From Symbiodinium natans (lineage: Eukaryota > Sar > Dinophyceae > Suessiales > Symbiodiniaceae), in the NCBI GenBank assembly GCA_905221605.1, contig CAJNDS010002197.1, positions 205,001 to 269,000 of the forward strand: DNA of 64,000 nt, written 5' to 3'. Of the stretch, positions 11,301-17,701 are shown in pieces. The notes beneath the pieces were generated by a model. The model ran no database searches. It was not told the DNA's origin and saw nothing but the letters and a program-made list of their open reading frames with translations. The translations under genes and the position numbers were made by a program. The stretch's first letter is position 1; each line of letters opens with the position of its first letter.

Positions 11301-11450
11301 TCTGGGTTTAGGGTTCTAGGGTTCTAGGGTTCTAGGGTTTAGGGTTTAGGGTTTAGGGTTAGGGTTCTTGGTGTTCTTAGGGTCCTCAAACCCAACACCT
11401 TCGCGTTCCAGGCAGAGGCCGAGAGCAAGGCCGACGGCTCTTTACCATGC
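2303..11450 (+). CDS. dxr: dxr (ispC) gene, C-terminal half, in eleven small exons
   Basis: 1-Deoxy-D-xylulose-5-phosphate reductoisomerase makes MEP from DXP with NADPH, the first committed step of the MEP isoprenoid pathway; in algae it acts in the plastid. Ten exons (2315-10751) join into 176 codons with no stop. They read, in order, the family blocks [99 protein letters not shown] and [14 protein letters not shown]. From family knowledge, N, K and the first E of NKGLE are phosphate- and metal-binding residues. Donors needed by the frame are GT (4), GC (4) and GA (2). The NADPH-binding N-terminal half and transit peptide were not found, so they lie upstream or are unrecognised. The eleventh exon is tentative. 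Confidence 0.93.
2315..2334 (+). CDS. dxr: dxr exon 1 of the window
   Basis: Codes AKITVDS, the last codon split. It joins in phase to 3216 to give KITVDSSTMMNKG. Donor is GTATGA. The start is uncertain: acceptor AAG at 2314 gives a 20-base exon, acceptor TAG at 2302 would add four codons. Confidence 0.8.
2368..2430 (+). repeat. TTTAGGG array in dxr intron
   Basis: Irregular units starting about 33 bases after the donor at 2335. Confidence 0.93.
2722..2800 (+). repeat. TTTAGGG array
   Basis: Mostly perfect units with a few substitutions. Confidence 0.95.
2938..3184 (-). repeat. CCCTAAA arrays
   Basis: Two nearly perfect blocks (2938-3060 and 3105-3184) in the same intron as the TTTAGGG blocks at 2368 and 2722, so the intron holds complementary arrays. 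Confidence 0.97.
3216..3254 (+). CDS. dxr: dxr exon 2 ([11 protein letters not shown])
   Basis: 39 bases. It carries the NKGLE substrate/metal-binding motif. Acceptor CCCAG, donor GTGCGG. CCCTAAA arrays lie upstream and a TTTAGGG array starts about 20 bases downstream. Confidence 0.93.
3276..3364 (+). repeat. TTTAGGG array
   Basis: Begins about 20 bases after the exon 2 donor. Confidence 0.95.
3597..3632. repeat. (TA)n/(TTTA)n microsatellite
   Basis: Alternating TA followed by TTTA units; an AT-rich spot in a GC-rich region. Confidence 0.9.
3733..3887. mobile_element. MITE family B, complete copy
   Basis: Inverted ends CTTAGGGCAGTTAACGTGG and, read on the other strand, CTTAGGGCAACTACATGG, both followed by TCCCTTA. 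The interior (CTCCTTTAAAGGGTT...TTGGGTT) matches 7560-7692 and 58870-58949. No coding capacity. Confidence 0.75.
3898..4085 (-). repeat. CCCTAAA array
   Basis: Degenerate at the left (CCCCAAAC), near perfect to the right. Confidence 0.96.
4187..4290 (+). repeat. GGGTTTGG/TTTAGGG array
   Basis: Starts as GGGGTTT units, then TTTAGGG. Confidence 0.9.
4355..4396 (+). CDS. dxr: dxr exon 3 ([14 protein letters not shown])
   Basis: 42 bases; follows exon 2 without a gap in the family alignment. The frame requires the intron to begin at GAGACC, a GA-AG intron of the type known in dinoflagellates. Using GT at 4395 would cost the frame. Confidence 0.92.
4605..4682 (+). repeat. TTTAGGG array
   Basis: Two short blocks around 4640. 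Confidence 0.9.
4683..5100. other. Intronic unique DNA with poly-G
   Basis: Holds a run of G at about 4892-4911 and a short duplication of TCCCTGCTGGGTTCTAG near 5005-5040. Nothing else recognised. Confidence 0.6.
5129..5208 (-). repeat. CCCTAAA array ending at a splice acceptor
   Basis: The final unit decays to CCCTAAGCCCAG and the exon begins immediately after it. Confidence 0.96.
5211..5253 (+). CDS. dxr: dxr exon 4 ([14 protein letters not shown])
   Basis: 43 bases. The acceptor is the last, degenerate unit of a CCCTAAA array (ending CCCTAAGCCCAG); donor GTGCCA. The HPQS block is diagnostic for the family. Confidence 0.95.
5293..5522. repeat. Back-to-back TTTAGGG / CCCTAAA / TTTAGGG arrays
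   Basis: Orientation switches at about 5347 and 5437 with hardly any spacer, so the segment is a self-complementary telomeric palindrome. Confidence 0.95.
5655..5766 (+). repeat. 21-bp minisatellite (TTCGCCGGC...TGTCAAA)
   Basis: About five imperfect units of roughly 18-22 bases, core TTCGCCGGCRAATGTCAAA. Not telomere-related. Confidence 0.8.
5780..6215 (+). repeat. Degenerate GGGTTT-GGGCCCTA repeats
   Basis: Irregular array in which telomere-like units are interspersed with GGCCCTAGGG and GCATAGGG. Confidence 0.85.
6518..6595 (+). CDS. dxr: dxr exon 5 ([13 protein letters not shown])
   Basis: 78 bases, 26 codons, phase 0 at both ends. Acceptor GGTAG. Ending at the GC donor GCGTGG gives SHPAR joined to VP of the next exon, as expected for the family's SWPxRVP block. 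Confidence 0.93.
6693..6794. mobile_element. MITE family A, copy 1
   Basis: Inverted ends TTGGGATGTTCCCCTTATAC and its complement; ACAGTCC/GGACTGT follow inside. Shares ends with copies at 15702, 20142, 50933 and 54402. No exact target duplication seen here. Confidence 0.8.
6850..6897 (+). repeat. TTTAGGG array
   Basis: Short and nearly perfect. Confidence 0.92.
7114..7194 (+). CDS. dxr: dxr exon 6 (tentative boundaries)
   Basis: 81 bases in phase between exons 5 and 7. It begins VPFPKPP and ends GRDFD, where other enzymes have a short W-x-L-D-L/F stretch. The segment is longer and more divergent than usual, so identity rests mainly on position, phase and the flanking blocks. Donor taken as GTGTGG. 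Confidence 0.6.
7259..7355 (-). repeat. CCCTAAA array
   Basis: Near perfect left part, CCCCAAA units on the right. Confidence 0.95.
7467..7520 (+). repeat. Degenerate TTTAGGG array
   Basis: A few units with substitutions. Confidence 0.85.
7560..7692. mobile_element. MITE family B, copy 2
   Basis: Interior CCTCCTTTCAAGGGTTTTGA and CCCTTGGGTTGCATAGGG match the 3733 copy; right end AAGGGACCATGTAACTACCC is intact, the left end is decayed. Confidence 0.65.
7815..7960 (-). repeat. Degenerate CCCTGAAC/CCCTAAA repeats
   Basis: Units drift to ACCCTGGACCCTGAG. Confidence 0.8.
8203..8280 (+). repeat. TTTAGGG array
   Basis: Directly upstream of dxr exon 7; one of the few exons with this orientation on its 5' side. 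Confidence 0.93.
8337..8379 (+). CDS. dxr: dxr exon 7 ([10 protein letters not shown])
   Basis: 43 bases. Acceptor TTGCAG; the intron starts with GCAGGA. Only this GC donor gives the family sequence YPCIRLAYKAGR across the join. Confidence 0.92.
8411..8642 (-). repeat. CCCTAAA then CCCTAAG block
   Basis: Pure CCCTAAA changes to a homogeneous CCCTAAG block at about 8505-8610, then back. This is local homogenisation of a variant. Confidence 0.97.
8647..8720. mobile_element. MITE family D, copy 1
   Basis: Right end GGGACCCGAATTTAGAGAAG followed by TGACCA matches the right end of 9761-9862; left end CACCCTAATTATGAGGGGCC is a weaker inverted match. Confidence 0.55.
8803..8871. mobile_element. 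MITE family C fragment
   Basis: GGATCCTACTATTTGGGG and GGGTCCCTTATTATTGAA match the right half of family C copies; inserted right after a TTTAGGG array. Confidence 0.4.
8957..9216 (-). repeat. Long CCCTAAA array
   Basis: About 260 bases, nearly pure, with a few units shortened to CCTAAA or lengthened by one C near 9050-9092. Confidence 0.98.
9234..9270 (+). CDS. dxr: dxr exon 8 ([11 protein letters not shown])
   Basis: 37 bases, directly after the long CCCTAAA array at 8957-9216. Donor GCCGGG; joining to 9890 gives [14 protein letters not shown]. Confidence 0.93.
9435..9620 (+). repeat. TTTAGGG grading to GGGGTTTT repeats
   Basis: Three clean units, then GGGTTTGGGG and TTTTGGGG variants. 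Confidence 0.9.
9761..9862. mobile_element. MITE family D, complete copy
   Basis: Ends TGGTCATGTCTCTAAATTAT and, on the other strand, TGGTCAGTTCTCTAAATTGT, both followed by GGTCC. 102 bases. No clear target duplication. Confidence 0.8.
9890..9944 (+). CDS. dxr: dxr exon 9 ([14 protein letters not shown])
   Basis: 55 bases. Acceptor TTCAG, GC donor GCCCCG. The NEQAVEL block is highly conserved in the family. A family D inverted-repeat element ends 27 bases upstream. Confidence 0.94.
10090..10345 (+). other. AT-rich island with a 111-codon open frame
   Basis: The + frame 10107-10442 (ATG at 10107) is open but AT-rich in its middle (AATAATAGAAAATATTTATG and similar), unlike the GC-rich exons, and I recognise no domain. 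It lies inside the dxr intron 9945-10661. It could be an insertion of foreign or organelle-derived DNA; a functional gene is not supported. Confidence 0.35.
10593..10657 (-). repeat. CCCTAAA-type array at splice acceptor
   Basis: Degenerate then clean units, ending CCCTAAGACAG directly at exon 10. Confidence 0.93.
10662..10751 (+). CDS. dxr: dxr exon 10 ([18 protein letters not shown])
   Basis: 90 bases, 30 codons. It ends QFY if the intron begins GAGACT (GA-AG, the same GAGAC start as at 4397). The frame stays open for 30 more codons, so a later donor is possible. Confidence 0.9.
10837..11010 (+). repeat. TTTAGGG arrays
   Basis: Two short arrays (10837-10870 and 10943-11010) after exon 10, the second degenerate. 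Confidence 0.88.
11100..11185 (-). repeat. Degenerate CCCTAAA array
   Basis: Includes CCCCTAAA 8-mers. Confidence 0.85.
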
Positions 11451-11545
11451 CCACAGCTAGGGTATAGGGTTTAGGGTTTAGGGTTGAGGGTTTAGGGTTT
11501 AGGGTTTAGGTGTTTAGGTGTTTAGGTGTTTAGGTGTTTAGGTGT
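11304..11545 (+). repeat. TTTAGGG and TTTAGGTG arrays
   Basis: Arrays on both sides of the possible last dxr exon. The second ends in a pure block of TTTAGGTG at about 11505-11545, a 7-base unit plus one. Confidence 0.93.
11412..11450 (+). CDS. dxr: Possible dxr C-terminal exon
   Basis: Follows acceptor TTCCAG in phase 0 and reads AEAESKADG, which could replace the family's C-terminal helix. The conserved WAR motif is absent and the exon end is not clear. Confidence 0.4.
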
Positions 11546-12085
11546 TTAAAGGTCTCGGCCCTGAACCCTAAACTGAAAAGTTCCAGATGGTACTCGTCTG
11601 CCTGAAGTCGTAGAATTGATACAGCGCCGTCTGACCTCCCGAACACTATAACCCTAAATGAAGTAGGATTTCGATTGTTGTTTTGGTGAGCGTGTGGGTT
11701 CTGAAAGATCACTTTTTTTTGCACTTCTATTTCGCAAGAAGGCCAACCCCCAAAATGGGTAAGAATTCAAGGACCAGGGTTTATGGCATGTGGTTTGCTG
11801 ATCGACTAGCTTAAAGCCGAACGTGAAATAGCTTGTCAGTCGGCGCTTGGTGCATGTTTTGACGTTTACTGTTTTGGGTTGAAAGCAGCGAGAGACTTGC
11901 ATAGCAACCCTCAAAGGGGAACTGCGGGAATTTAAATCAGGTGTAGGTGCAGCATAGGTACAAAGGTCGTGGTATTCCTCGTATATTGATTGGGTTCCGC
12001 GTTTGGGTTCGAATGGGATTTCCTCTACAAGCCTTGATCAGGTAGTTTGAGTTGAGGAAGCGGGTGCTTCACCTACATCTGTGCA
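11546..12085. other. Unassigned unique DNA
   Basis: No telomere-type repeat over more than 500 bases. Open frames on the minus strand at 11530-11914 have no recognisable domain. May be intergenic, just after dxr. Confidence 0.4.
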
Positions 12086-12089
12086 CACC

Positions 12090-12158
12090 AAACCCTAAAC
12101 CCTGAACCCTAAACCCTGAACCCTGAACCCTAGAACCTAAACCCTAAACCCTAAACCG
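12090..12158 (-). repeat. CCCTAAA/CCCTGAA array
   Basis: Short mixed array. Confidence 0.9.
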
Positions 12159-12404
12159 AGCTTGTATGCGCGCCGGGCTCAGCTTTGGTTCGGAGCGGCT
12201 AAGACAGTTCCGGGCACGGGGACGCCCTTGCAAGCGCAGGGGTGTAGACCAACGCCGCCCGCAAGTTCACGATAACTTAACTCTGACACCCTAGCTCTGA
12301 CACCCGAAGCCCTAAACCCTAAGCCCTTCACCCTAAAGCCCCCCTTCTTCAACATGGATACCTGAATACAGCACCGCAGCACCCCCTCCTCAACGCTTCA
12401 TCCT

Positions 12405-12500
12405 CAACCCTGAACCCTGAACCCTAAACCCTAAACCCTAAACCCTAAACCCTAAACCCCAAACTCCAAACCTTAAGCCCGAAACCCTAAGCCCTAATCA
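12405..12500 (-). repeat. CCCTAAA array
   Basis: Clean centre, degenerate flanks. Confidence 0.93.
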
Positions 12501-12579
12501 CGCCCCGAAGCCGCCATGCGGGACTTCCGATGGACCTGGGCCGATCTCGGTCTTCTAAAAACAGGCGCCGCAGGGGGGG

Positions 12580-13010
12580 TAGGGTTTAGGGTTTAGGGTT
12601 TTAGGGTTTAAGGGTTTTGGGGTTTTAGGGTTTAGGGTTTAGGGTTTAGGGTTTTAGGGTGTGAGGGTTTTAGGGTTTTAGGGTTTTAGGGTTTTAGGGT
12701 TTAGGGTTTAAGGATGTTAGGGTTTTAGGATTTAGGGTTTAAGGGCTTTAGGGTTTTAGGGTTTTAGGGTTTTAGGGTGTTAGGGTCTTAGGGTTTTAGG
12801 GTTTTAGGGTTTTAGGGTTTTAGGATTTTAGGGTTTTAGGGTTTTAGGGTTTTAGGGTTTTAGGGTTTTGGGGTTTTGGGGTTTTAGGGTTTTAGGGTTT
12901 TAGGGTTGTAGGGTTTTAGGGTTTTAGGGTTTTAGGGTTCTAGGGTTTTAGGGTTTTAGGGTTTTAGGGTTTTAGGGTTTAGGGTTTAGGGTTCAGGGTT
13001 TAGGGTTTAG
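12580..13010 (+). repeat. TTTTAGGG (8-base) array
   Basis: More than 400 bases dominated by TTTTAGGG, the Chlamydomonas-type telomere unit, bounded on both sides by TTTAGGG. The largest variant block in the window. Confidence 0.95.
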
Positions 13011-13016
13011 GGGTGG

Positions 13017-13062
13017 GAGGGGGGCGGGGGGGGGGGGGGGGGGGGGGGGGGGGTGGGGGAAG
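13017..13062 (+). repeat. Poly-G tract
   Basis: About 45 bases, G with rare A, C or T interruptions, between telomere-type blocks. Confidence 0.95.
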
Positions 13063-13480
13063 GGTTCAGGGTTAAGGGTTTGGGGTTTCTCGTTTAGGGT
13101 TTGGGGTTTGGTGTTTGGGGTTTGGGGTGGAGCGGTTTGGGGTGTAGTAGGGTGTAGGGTTTGGGGTTTAGGGTTTGGGGTTCAGGGTTTGGGGTTTGGG
13201 GGGCTTAGGGTGTTTTAGGGTTTGGGGTTTGTGGCGCTTAGGTTCTTTCAGGGTTTGGTGTTTGGGGTTGTGGGGCTTGGGGTTCGGGTTTGGGGTTTTT
13301 GCTTCGTTGTGTTTTGTATACTTTTTGGGTAGAGTTCTGGATGTCAGGTTTAGGGCCTTAGGGTCTTAGGGCCTTAGGGCCTTAGGGTCTAGGGTTTAGG
13401 GTTTAGGGTTTAGGGTTTTTGGGTTTAGGGTTTAGGGTTTAGGGTTTAGGGTTTAGGGTTTAGGGTTTAGGGCAGGGGGT
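13063..13480 (+). repeat. GGGTTTGG and TTTAGGG array
   Basis: Degenerate GGGTTTGGGG, then GGGCCTTA, ending in pure TTTAGGG (13387-13472). Confidence 0.93.
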
Positions 13481-13617
13481 TCAGGCGGGTTCACTGTAGG
13501 GCAGTGGGGCTCAGAGGGCTCAGGGCAGGGCGCAAAACAGCAGATCCAATCTAAGCATCTGGACTTGTTGTTAGGGCTTACCCTGAACCGAAACCTTACA
13601 CTCAAAATGCACAGCAT

Positions 13618-13795
13618 GAGCCCTAAACCCTAATCCCTAAGCCCGAAGCCCTAAACCCTAAACCCTAAACCCTAAACCCTAAACCCTAAACCCTAAACCC
13701 TAAACCCTGAGACCCTAAGACCCTAAGACCCTAAGCCCTAAACCCTAAACCCTAAACCCCAAAGCCTAGACCCTAACACCTAAACCCCAAGTCAA
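13618..13795 (-). repeat. CCCTAAA array
   Basis: Clean block, then CCCTAAGA units. Confidence 0.95.
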
Positions 13796-13798
13796 GAG

Positions 13799-13853
13799 GC
13801 CTGGCAAAAGCCGGCGCACTGGGTTGGCACTCAGTGGACCGCGCCGGGCAGGC
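13799..13853 (+). CDS. Candidate exon (AWQKPAHWVGTQW)
   Basis: GC-rich island between arrays, acceptor AAGAG. One frame reads AWQKPAHWVGTQWTAPG. Tryptophan-rich and free of repeat, but no family recognised. Confidence 0.35.
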
Positions 13854-13914
13854 CCAACCCATCCTGCTTTTCCGGATTTGAGGTTGCCCTAAGATACTCC
13901 CCTAGCTACCGAAA

Positions 13915-14010
13915 CCCGAAACCTTAAACCCTAAACCCTAAACCCTAAACCCGAAACCCGAAACCCTAAACCCTAAACCCTAAACCCTCAACCCTCAACC
14001 CTCAACCCTG
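13915..14010 (-). repeat. CCCTAAA/CCCGAAA/CCCTCAA array
   Basis: Three unit variants in sub-blocks. Confidence 0.93.
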
Positions 14011-14059
14011 AACCCTCGGTTCGGGCCTGAGGGTCTTAGGGTTTAGACTCCCCGGGATC

Positions 14060-14110
14060 CTGAGCCGTGTTGAGGATGCCTATAAGAGCAGGGCGAGGCT
14101 CCCCTATAAT
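14060..14110 (+). CDS. Candidate exon (LSRVEDAYKSRARLP)
   Basis: Helical-looking island in one + frame, between arrays in the usual CCCTAAA-then-TTTAGGG arrangement. Boundaries not fixed. Confidence 0.35.
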
Positions 14111-14116
14111 CAAGCA

Positions 14117-14300
14117 GGGTTTAGGGTTTAGGGTTTAAGGTTTAGGGTTCTGGGTTTAGGGTTAGGGTTTAGGGCTTAGGGTTTAGAGTTAGGGTTTAGA
14201 GTTAGGGTTTAGAGTTAGGGTTTAGGGCTAGGGTTTAGGGTTTAGGGTTTAAGGTTTAGGGTTCTGGGTTTAGGGTTAGGGTTTAGGGCTTAGGGTTTAG
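14117..14300 (+). repeat. TTTAGGG array with TTTAGAGTTAGGG units
   Basis: Contains several copies of the 13-base higher unit TTTAGAGTTAGGG, and a 60-base segment repeated at the two ends (14125-14185 and 14245-14300). Confidence 0.93.
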
Positions 14301-14396
14301 GGTTGTTACATGGGCCCTGAATATGGTCCCTTACCTCCCTACATGAGGGGTTCCCCTTCCAGGGGTCCATACTGAGGGACCGTGTAACGTCCCTAA
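14301..14396. mobile_element. MITE family B, short copy
   Basis: Left end GTTACATGGGCCC, right end GGGACCGTGTAACGTCCCTAAG; about 96 bases, directly abutting a TTTAGGG array. Confidence 0.65.
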
Positions 14397-14595
14397 GAGT
14401 AAGCGAGAAAGGGCATCGCTTTTTTTGGTTCCTAGCTTGCCTAACGGCTTCCCTAGCATGGCGTGTTGGTCAACTGTTTGTCGGTTTGTCTCCGCGAGAC
14501 CCTCGGAGAACTTTCATACACATGTGCAAGTGAGGGCGTGTTGCCATTTCGGTGGTGATTTTTGGGGCATCCTGGCACCCAGAGCCCCTACATCC

Positions 14596-14650
14596 CTAAA
14601 CCCTAAACCCTAAACCCTAAACCCTACACCCTAAACCCTAAACCCTAGAC
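14596..14650 (-). repeat. CCCTAAA array
   Basis: Short, clean. Confidence 0.93.
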
Positions 14651-14920
14651 TCTTCTCCTTATGCCGTCAACCCCATCCGCCCTGGTTTTGACTGCTTAGG
14701 AGTGACCGGGAGTTTCAGGGTCATCTAAGGCACTATATCCCCCTTGGGAATTAGGATTTAGGGTTTAGGGTTTAGGGCTTGGGAATCTTTTTTAAGGTTC
14801 TAAGGGGAGTGTAGGGCAAGCTTTTTCGCCATGGTCTTGCTGGCGTCTGCTTGATGCCAAAATAGTTGCCTGCGCTGGGGCCTCGAAGCCCAAGCCCCAC
14901 CCTCTAAGCTTGACAGAGCA

Positions 14921-15030
14921 ACCCCAAACCCTAAACCCCAAAACCCCAAACCCTAAACCCTAAACCCCAAACCCCAAACCCCAAACCCCAAACCCCAAAC
15001 CCCAAACCCTAAACCCTAAACCCTAAACCC
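14921..15030 (-). repeat. CCCTAAA/CCCCAAA array at a splice acceptor
   Basis: Middle block is pure CCCCAAA (14966-15006). The last unit decays into CCCAG, the acceptor of the exon at 15033. Confidence 0.95.
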
Positions 15031-15032
15031 AG

Positions 15033-15107
15033 AGCCCATACTCTGAAGCCCCCTTCATCACCCGCGAGGCCATCGAAAGGCTTGAGCCACTTGGGCCGGA
15101 AGGGGGC
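15033..15107 (+). CDS. Exon of unidentified gene (APFITREAIERLEPL)
   Basis: 25 codons, phase 0 at both ends, reading SPYSEAPFITREAIERLEPL then GPEGG. Acceptor CCCAG, donor GTAGGG. It joins in frame to 15508. Function not recognised. Confidence 0.6.
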
Positions 15108-15138
15108 GTAGGGTTTCTGTAAGTGCTTAAGCGGGTTT

Positions 15139-15195
15139 AGGGTCTAGGGTTTCGGGTTTAGGGTTAGGATTTAGGGTTTAGGGTTGAGGGTTTGG
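15139..15195 (+). repeat. TTTAGGG array
   Basis: Starts about 30 bases after the donor at 15108. Confidence 0.9.
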
Positions 15196-15436
15196 TGCGT
15201 TTAATCGAATGGGCTTGCGCAATGTTGTGTGTAAGGGCCTTGGCGGTTTATGTGCTCGCGTATCCGGGGGTCTAAGGGCAACATGGCTACTTCATTAAGG
15301 GGAATTCCTGAACCCTCAACACAGTAAGGGGAGGCCCCAAGCCTTTTAGTTTAGGATTTTGGGATTAGGGGTCTGAGGCTCAGAAAGTTCATTCAGTGGG
15401 GGGCATTGGCTCTGATTGATGCGGATAGCAGGCGCA

Positions 15437-15496
15437 CCCTCAACCCTAAATCCTAAACCCTAAACCCTAAACCCTAAACCCTAACCCCTAAACCCT
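15437..15496 (-). repeat. CCCTAAA array
   Basis: Directly upstream of the exon at 15508. Confidence 0.95.
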
Positions 15497-15507
15497 AACT
15501 CGATAAG

Positions 15508-15593
15508 GGGTACCCAGAACTGAGGCGCCTCAAGCTCAAGGATCAGGCGCGCCCACTTCATTTCCAAGTGCGCGGGTGGCTTGCATGCAGCGG
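15508..15593 (+). CDS. Exon of unidentified gene (GYPELRRLKLKDQARPLHF)
   Basis: Continues the 15033 exon in phase 0. If it runs to 15593, the donor is GTTTAG, the first unit of the TTTAGGG array. An alternative donor GTGGCT at 15576 leaves the same phase. Both phases fit the next exon at 17209. Confidence 0.6.
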
Positions 15594-15680
15594 GTTTAGG
15601 GTTTAGGGTTTAGGGTTTAGGGTTTAGGGTTTAGGGGTTAGGGTTTAGGGGTTGAGGTTTAGGGTCTAGGGTTTAGGGGC
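15594..15680 (+). repeat. TTTAGGG array starting at an exon edge
   Basis: Six clean units, then variants; its first GT may be the splice donor. Confidence 0.95.
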
Positions 15681-15701
15681 GCAGGGCTTGGAACCCTAAA
15701 C

Positions 15702-15802
15702 TTGGGATGTTCCCCCTTATACCAACAGTCCTCAAGAGGGACTATAGTACCCCCTACTATAGTCCCGTTTAAAGATTGTTTAGTATAAGGGGAGCCTCCC
15801 AA
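15702..15802. mobile_element. MITE family A, copy 2
   Basis: Ends TTGGGATGTTCCCCCTTATAC and complement; flanked on both sides by telomere-type units (CCCTAAAC left, CCCTACCC right), so it sits inside an array. Confidence 0.85.
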
Positions 15803-15805
15803 CCC

Positions 15806-16133
15806 TACCCTAAACCCTAAACCCTAAACCCGAAACCCGAACCCTAAACCCTAAACCCTAAACCCTAAACCCTAAACCCTAAACCCTAAACCCTAAACCC
15901 TAAACCCTAAACCCTAAACCCTAAACCCTAAACCCTAAACCCTAAACCCTAAACCCTAAACCTAAACCCTAAACCCTAAACCATAAAACCTAAACCCTAA
16001 ACCCTAAACCCTAAACCCTAAACCCTAAACCCTAAACCCCTAAACCCTAAACCCTAAACCCTAAACCCTAAACCCTAAACCCTAAACCCTAAACCCTAAA
16101 CCCTAAACCCTAAACCCTAAACCCTAAACCCTT
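15806..16133 (-). repeat. Long CCCTAAA array
   Basis: About 325 bases, nearly pure, with single-base indels around 15960-16045. Confidence 0.98.
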
Positions 16134-16138
16134 ATCCA

Positions 16139-16917
16139 GCCCGCCACCCCACCTCGGTTGCGGTAGGCGGGCGCAGTCGAGCGCTCAGCGAGACCAGGGC
16201 AGGCTCTGCTGGCCTGCAACCCTTCCTGAAAGGGCCGAGCCTGGTTTAGGGTTTAGGGTTTAGGGTTTAGGGTTCAGGGTTTAGGGTTTAGGGTTTAGGG
16301 TTTAGGGTTTAGGGTTTAGGGTTTAGGGTTTAGGGTTTAGGGTTTAGGGTTTAGGGCTGATCAGTCAATGAGAATTGTTGTTACCAGCTTTTCCTCTCCT
16401 CCGTCTGAGCCTGGAGGCCCCTGAGCGGCCTCTGGAGGCCCTGGGGAAAAACTTGAAAGGACGAAGCTGCCAAGCCTTAGGAGGATCGGGAGGCTGTCTG
16501 GAAGCGGTTTGAATCGATGAGGAAGGCCCTTCAGCCTGGAATAGCCCAAGCAGCAACCTTACGTTCGGAAACTTGCAGCTTGATGCCACAAAGCTTAGAT
16601 GCCCCAAGCAGCAACCTTGCATGCGGAAACGCTCAATTTGTCCAGAATACATACATACCCCTTCCGCGCCGGAAGTCTGCATTCGATGAGGCAGGCCCTT
16701 CGGTATAGAATACCCCTTACGCGCGGACACCTTCAACCTGACTTCCAGAACACCTGACAACGCTCCGAGCCCACAATGTCTGCGACGTGTGCGATTGTGA
16801 ATTTGGCTTGGCTGGCTCTGGCCTTGGCCGGCTTCGGTTTGGCTCGCAGTGAGTTGTTCTTGGCCTTGGGGTGGGCATGTCTTCACACTACTACTGCGGT
16901 CCGCAGACCAATGCTAC
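16139..16917. mobile_element. Element H, copy 1 (conserved ends, variable middle)
   Basis: The left part (GGCGGGCGCAGTCGAGCG, GCTCTGCTGG) and right part (GGGGTGGGCATGTCTTCA, ACCAATGCTACACCCTAA) recur at the two ends of 43305-45200, but the middles differ. Here the middle holds a TTTAGGG array (16243-16355) and an imperfect duplication (AAGCAGCAACCTT at about 16548 and 16608; TCGATGAGG at 16514 and 16683). Both copies are bordered by CCCTAAA. Long open frames on the minus strand here look non-coding. Confidence 0.7.
16243..16355 (+). repeat. TTTAGGG array inside element H
   Basis: Nearly pure, 16 units. Confidence 0.97.
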
Positions 16918-17122
16918 ACCCTAACCCCTAAACCCTAGAAGATTTAAGGTTAGGCGGTCGGTTTTCCGGTTGTGGTCTAGAGACCGTGCTGTTGAGGTTC
17001 CAGGGTTCGGCTTTAAGGCTTAGGGGTTACAGCCGATTGCTGAACCCCTACCGTACCCCCGCAGCCAGACTTGAACGTTCGGTTACATTTACCTTAAGGA
17101 CATAACCATGGGTCTACCCCCC

Positions 17123-17205
17123 AAACCCTAAATCCTAAACCCTGAACCCTAAATCCTAAACACTAAACCCTAAACCCTAAACCCTAAACCCTAAACCCTA
17201 GTTCC
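17123..17205 (-). repeat. CCCTAAA array
   Basis: Ends CCCTAG just upstream of the exon at 17209. Confidence 0.95.
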
Positions 17206-17208
17206 GAG

Positions 17209-17261
17209 GAAGGACTTCCGCTTTGCGGACGCCCTGCAAGCCGTGGCCTTTCTCAGGACAG
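17209..17261 (+). CDS. Exon of unidentified gene (KDFRFADALQAVAFLRT)
   Basis: Acceptor CCGAG, donor GTTGAG. Its last G and the AC at 17702 make an Asp codon, giving FLRTDGLFNLL across the join. Amphipathic helix character; no family recognised. Confidence 0.6.
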
Positions 17262-17264
17262 GTT

Positions 17265-17365
17265 GAGGGTTTCGGGTTTAGGGTTTAGGGTATAGGGTTG
17301 GGGGTTTAGGGTAGAGGGTTGAGGGTTTTGGGTAGAGGGTTTAGGGTATAGGGTCGAGGGTTGAG
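17265..17365 (+). repeat. Degenerate TTTAGGG array
   Basis: Units with many GGGTTGAG variants. Confidence 0.88.
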
Positions 17366-17607
17366 TTTAGGGCTTTTGGGTCTTGGGTTCACGTAGTTCA
17401 GGGTTGCTTGGTTAGGGTTGAGGGTTTACGGCTTAGGGTCTTGGGTTTATGTTGTCTAGTTTTGATGCTTTGGGTCATTGAGTCTTTTAATTGCCTAGGG
17501 CCTGAGAGCTTCAGAGTTCTTGGTTCAGTGGGGTGTTTCGAGTTCAAGGCCCAAGGTCCCAGAAGCCCCAAACCCGGATGAATCCCCTTGAACCCTGAAC
17601 CCTGCGG

Positions 17608-17662
17608 GTTTAGGGTTTCGGGTTTAGTGTTTAGGGTTTAGGGTTTGGGGTTTAGGGTTTTA
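17608..17662 (+). repeat. TTTAGGG array
   Basis: Short, mixed units. Confidence 0.9.
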
Positions 17663-17701
17663 AGCCCACAACTTGGAGGTTCATGTATGTTCCTATCGCA
17701 G

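Noticed and set aside
11654-11914. Minus-strand ORF of 86 codons
   Set aside because: No domain, no splice context, and all supported exons are on the + strand.
16365-16886. Minus-strand ORF of 173 codons
   Set aside because: Lies in the variable interior of element H over an imperfect duplication; composition not protein-like and no homology recognised.
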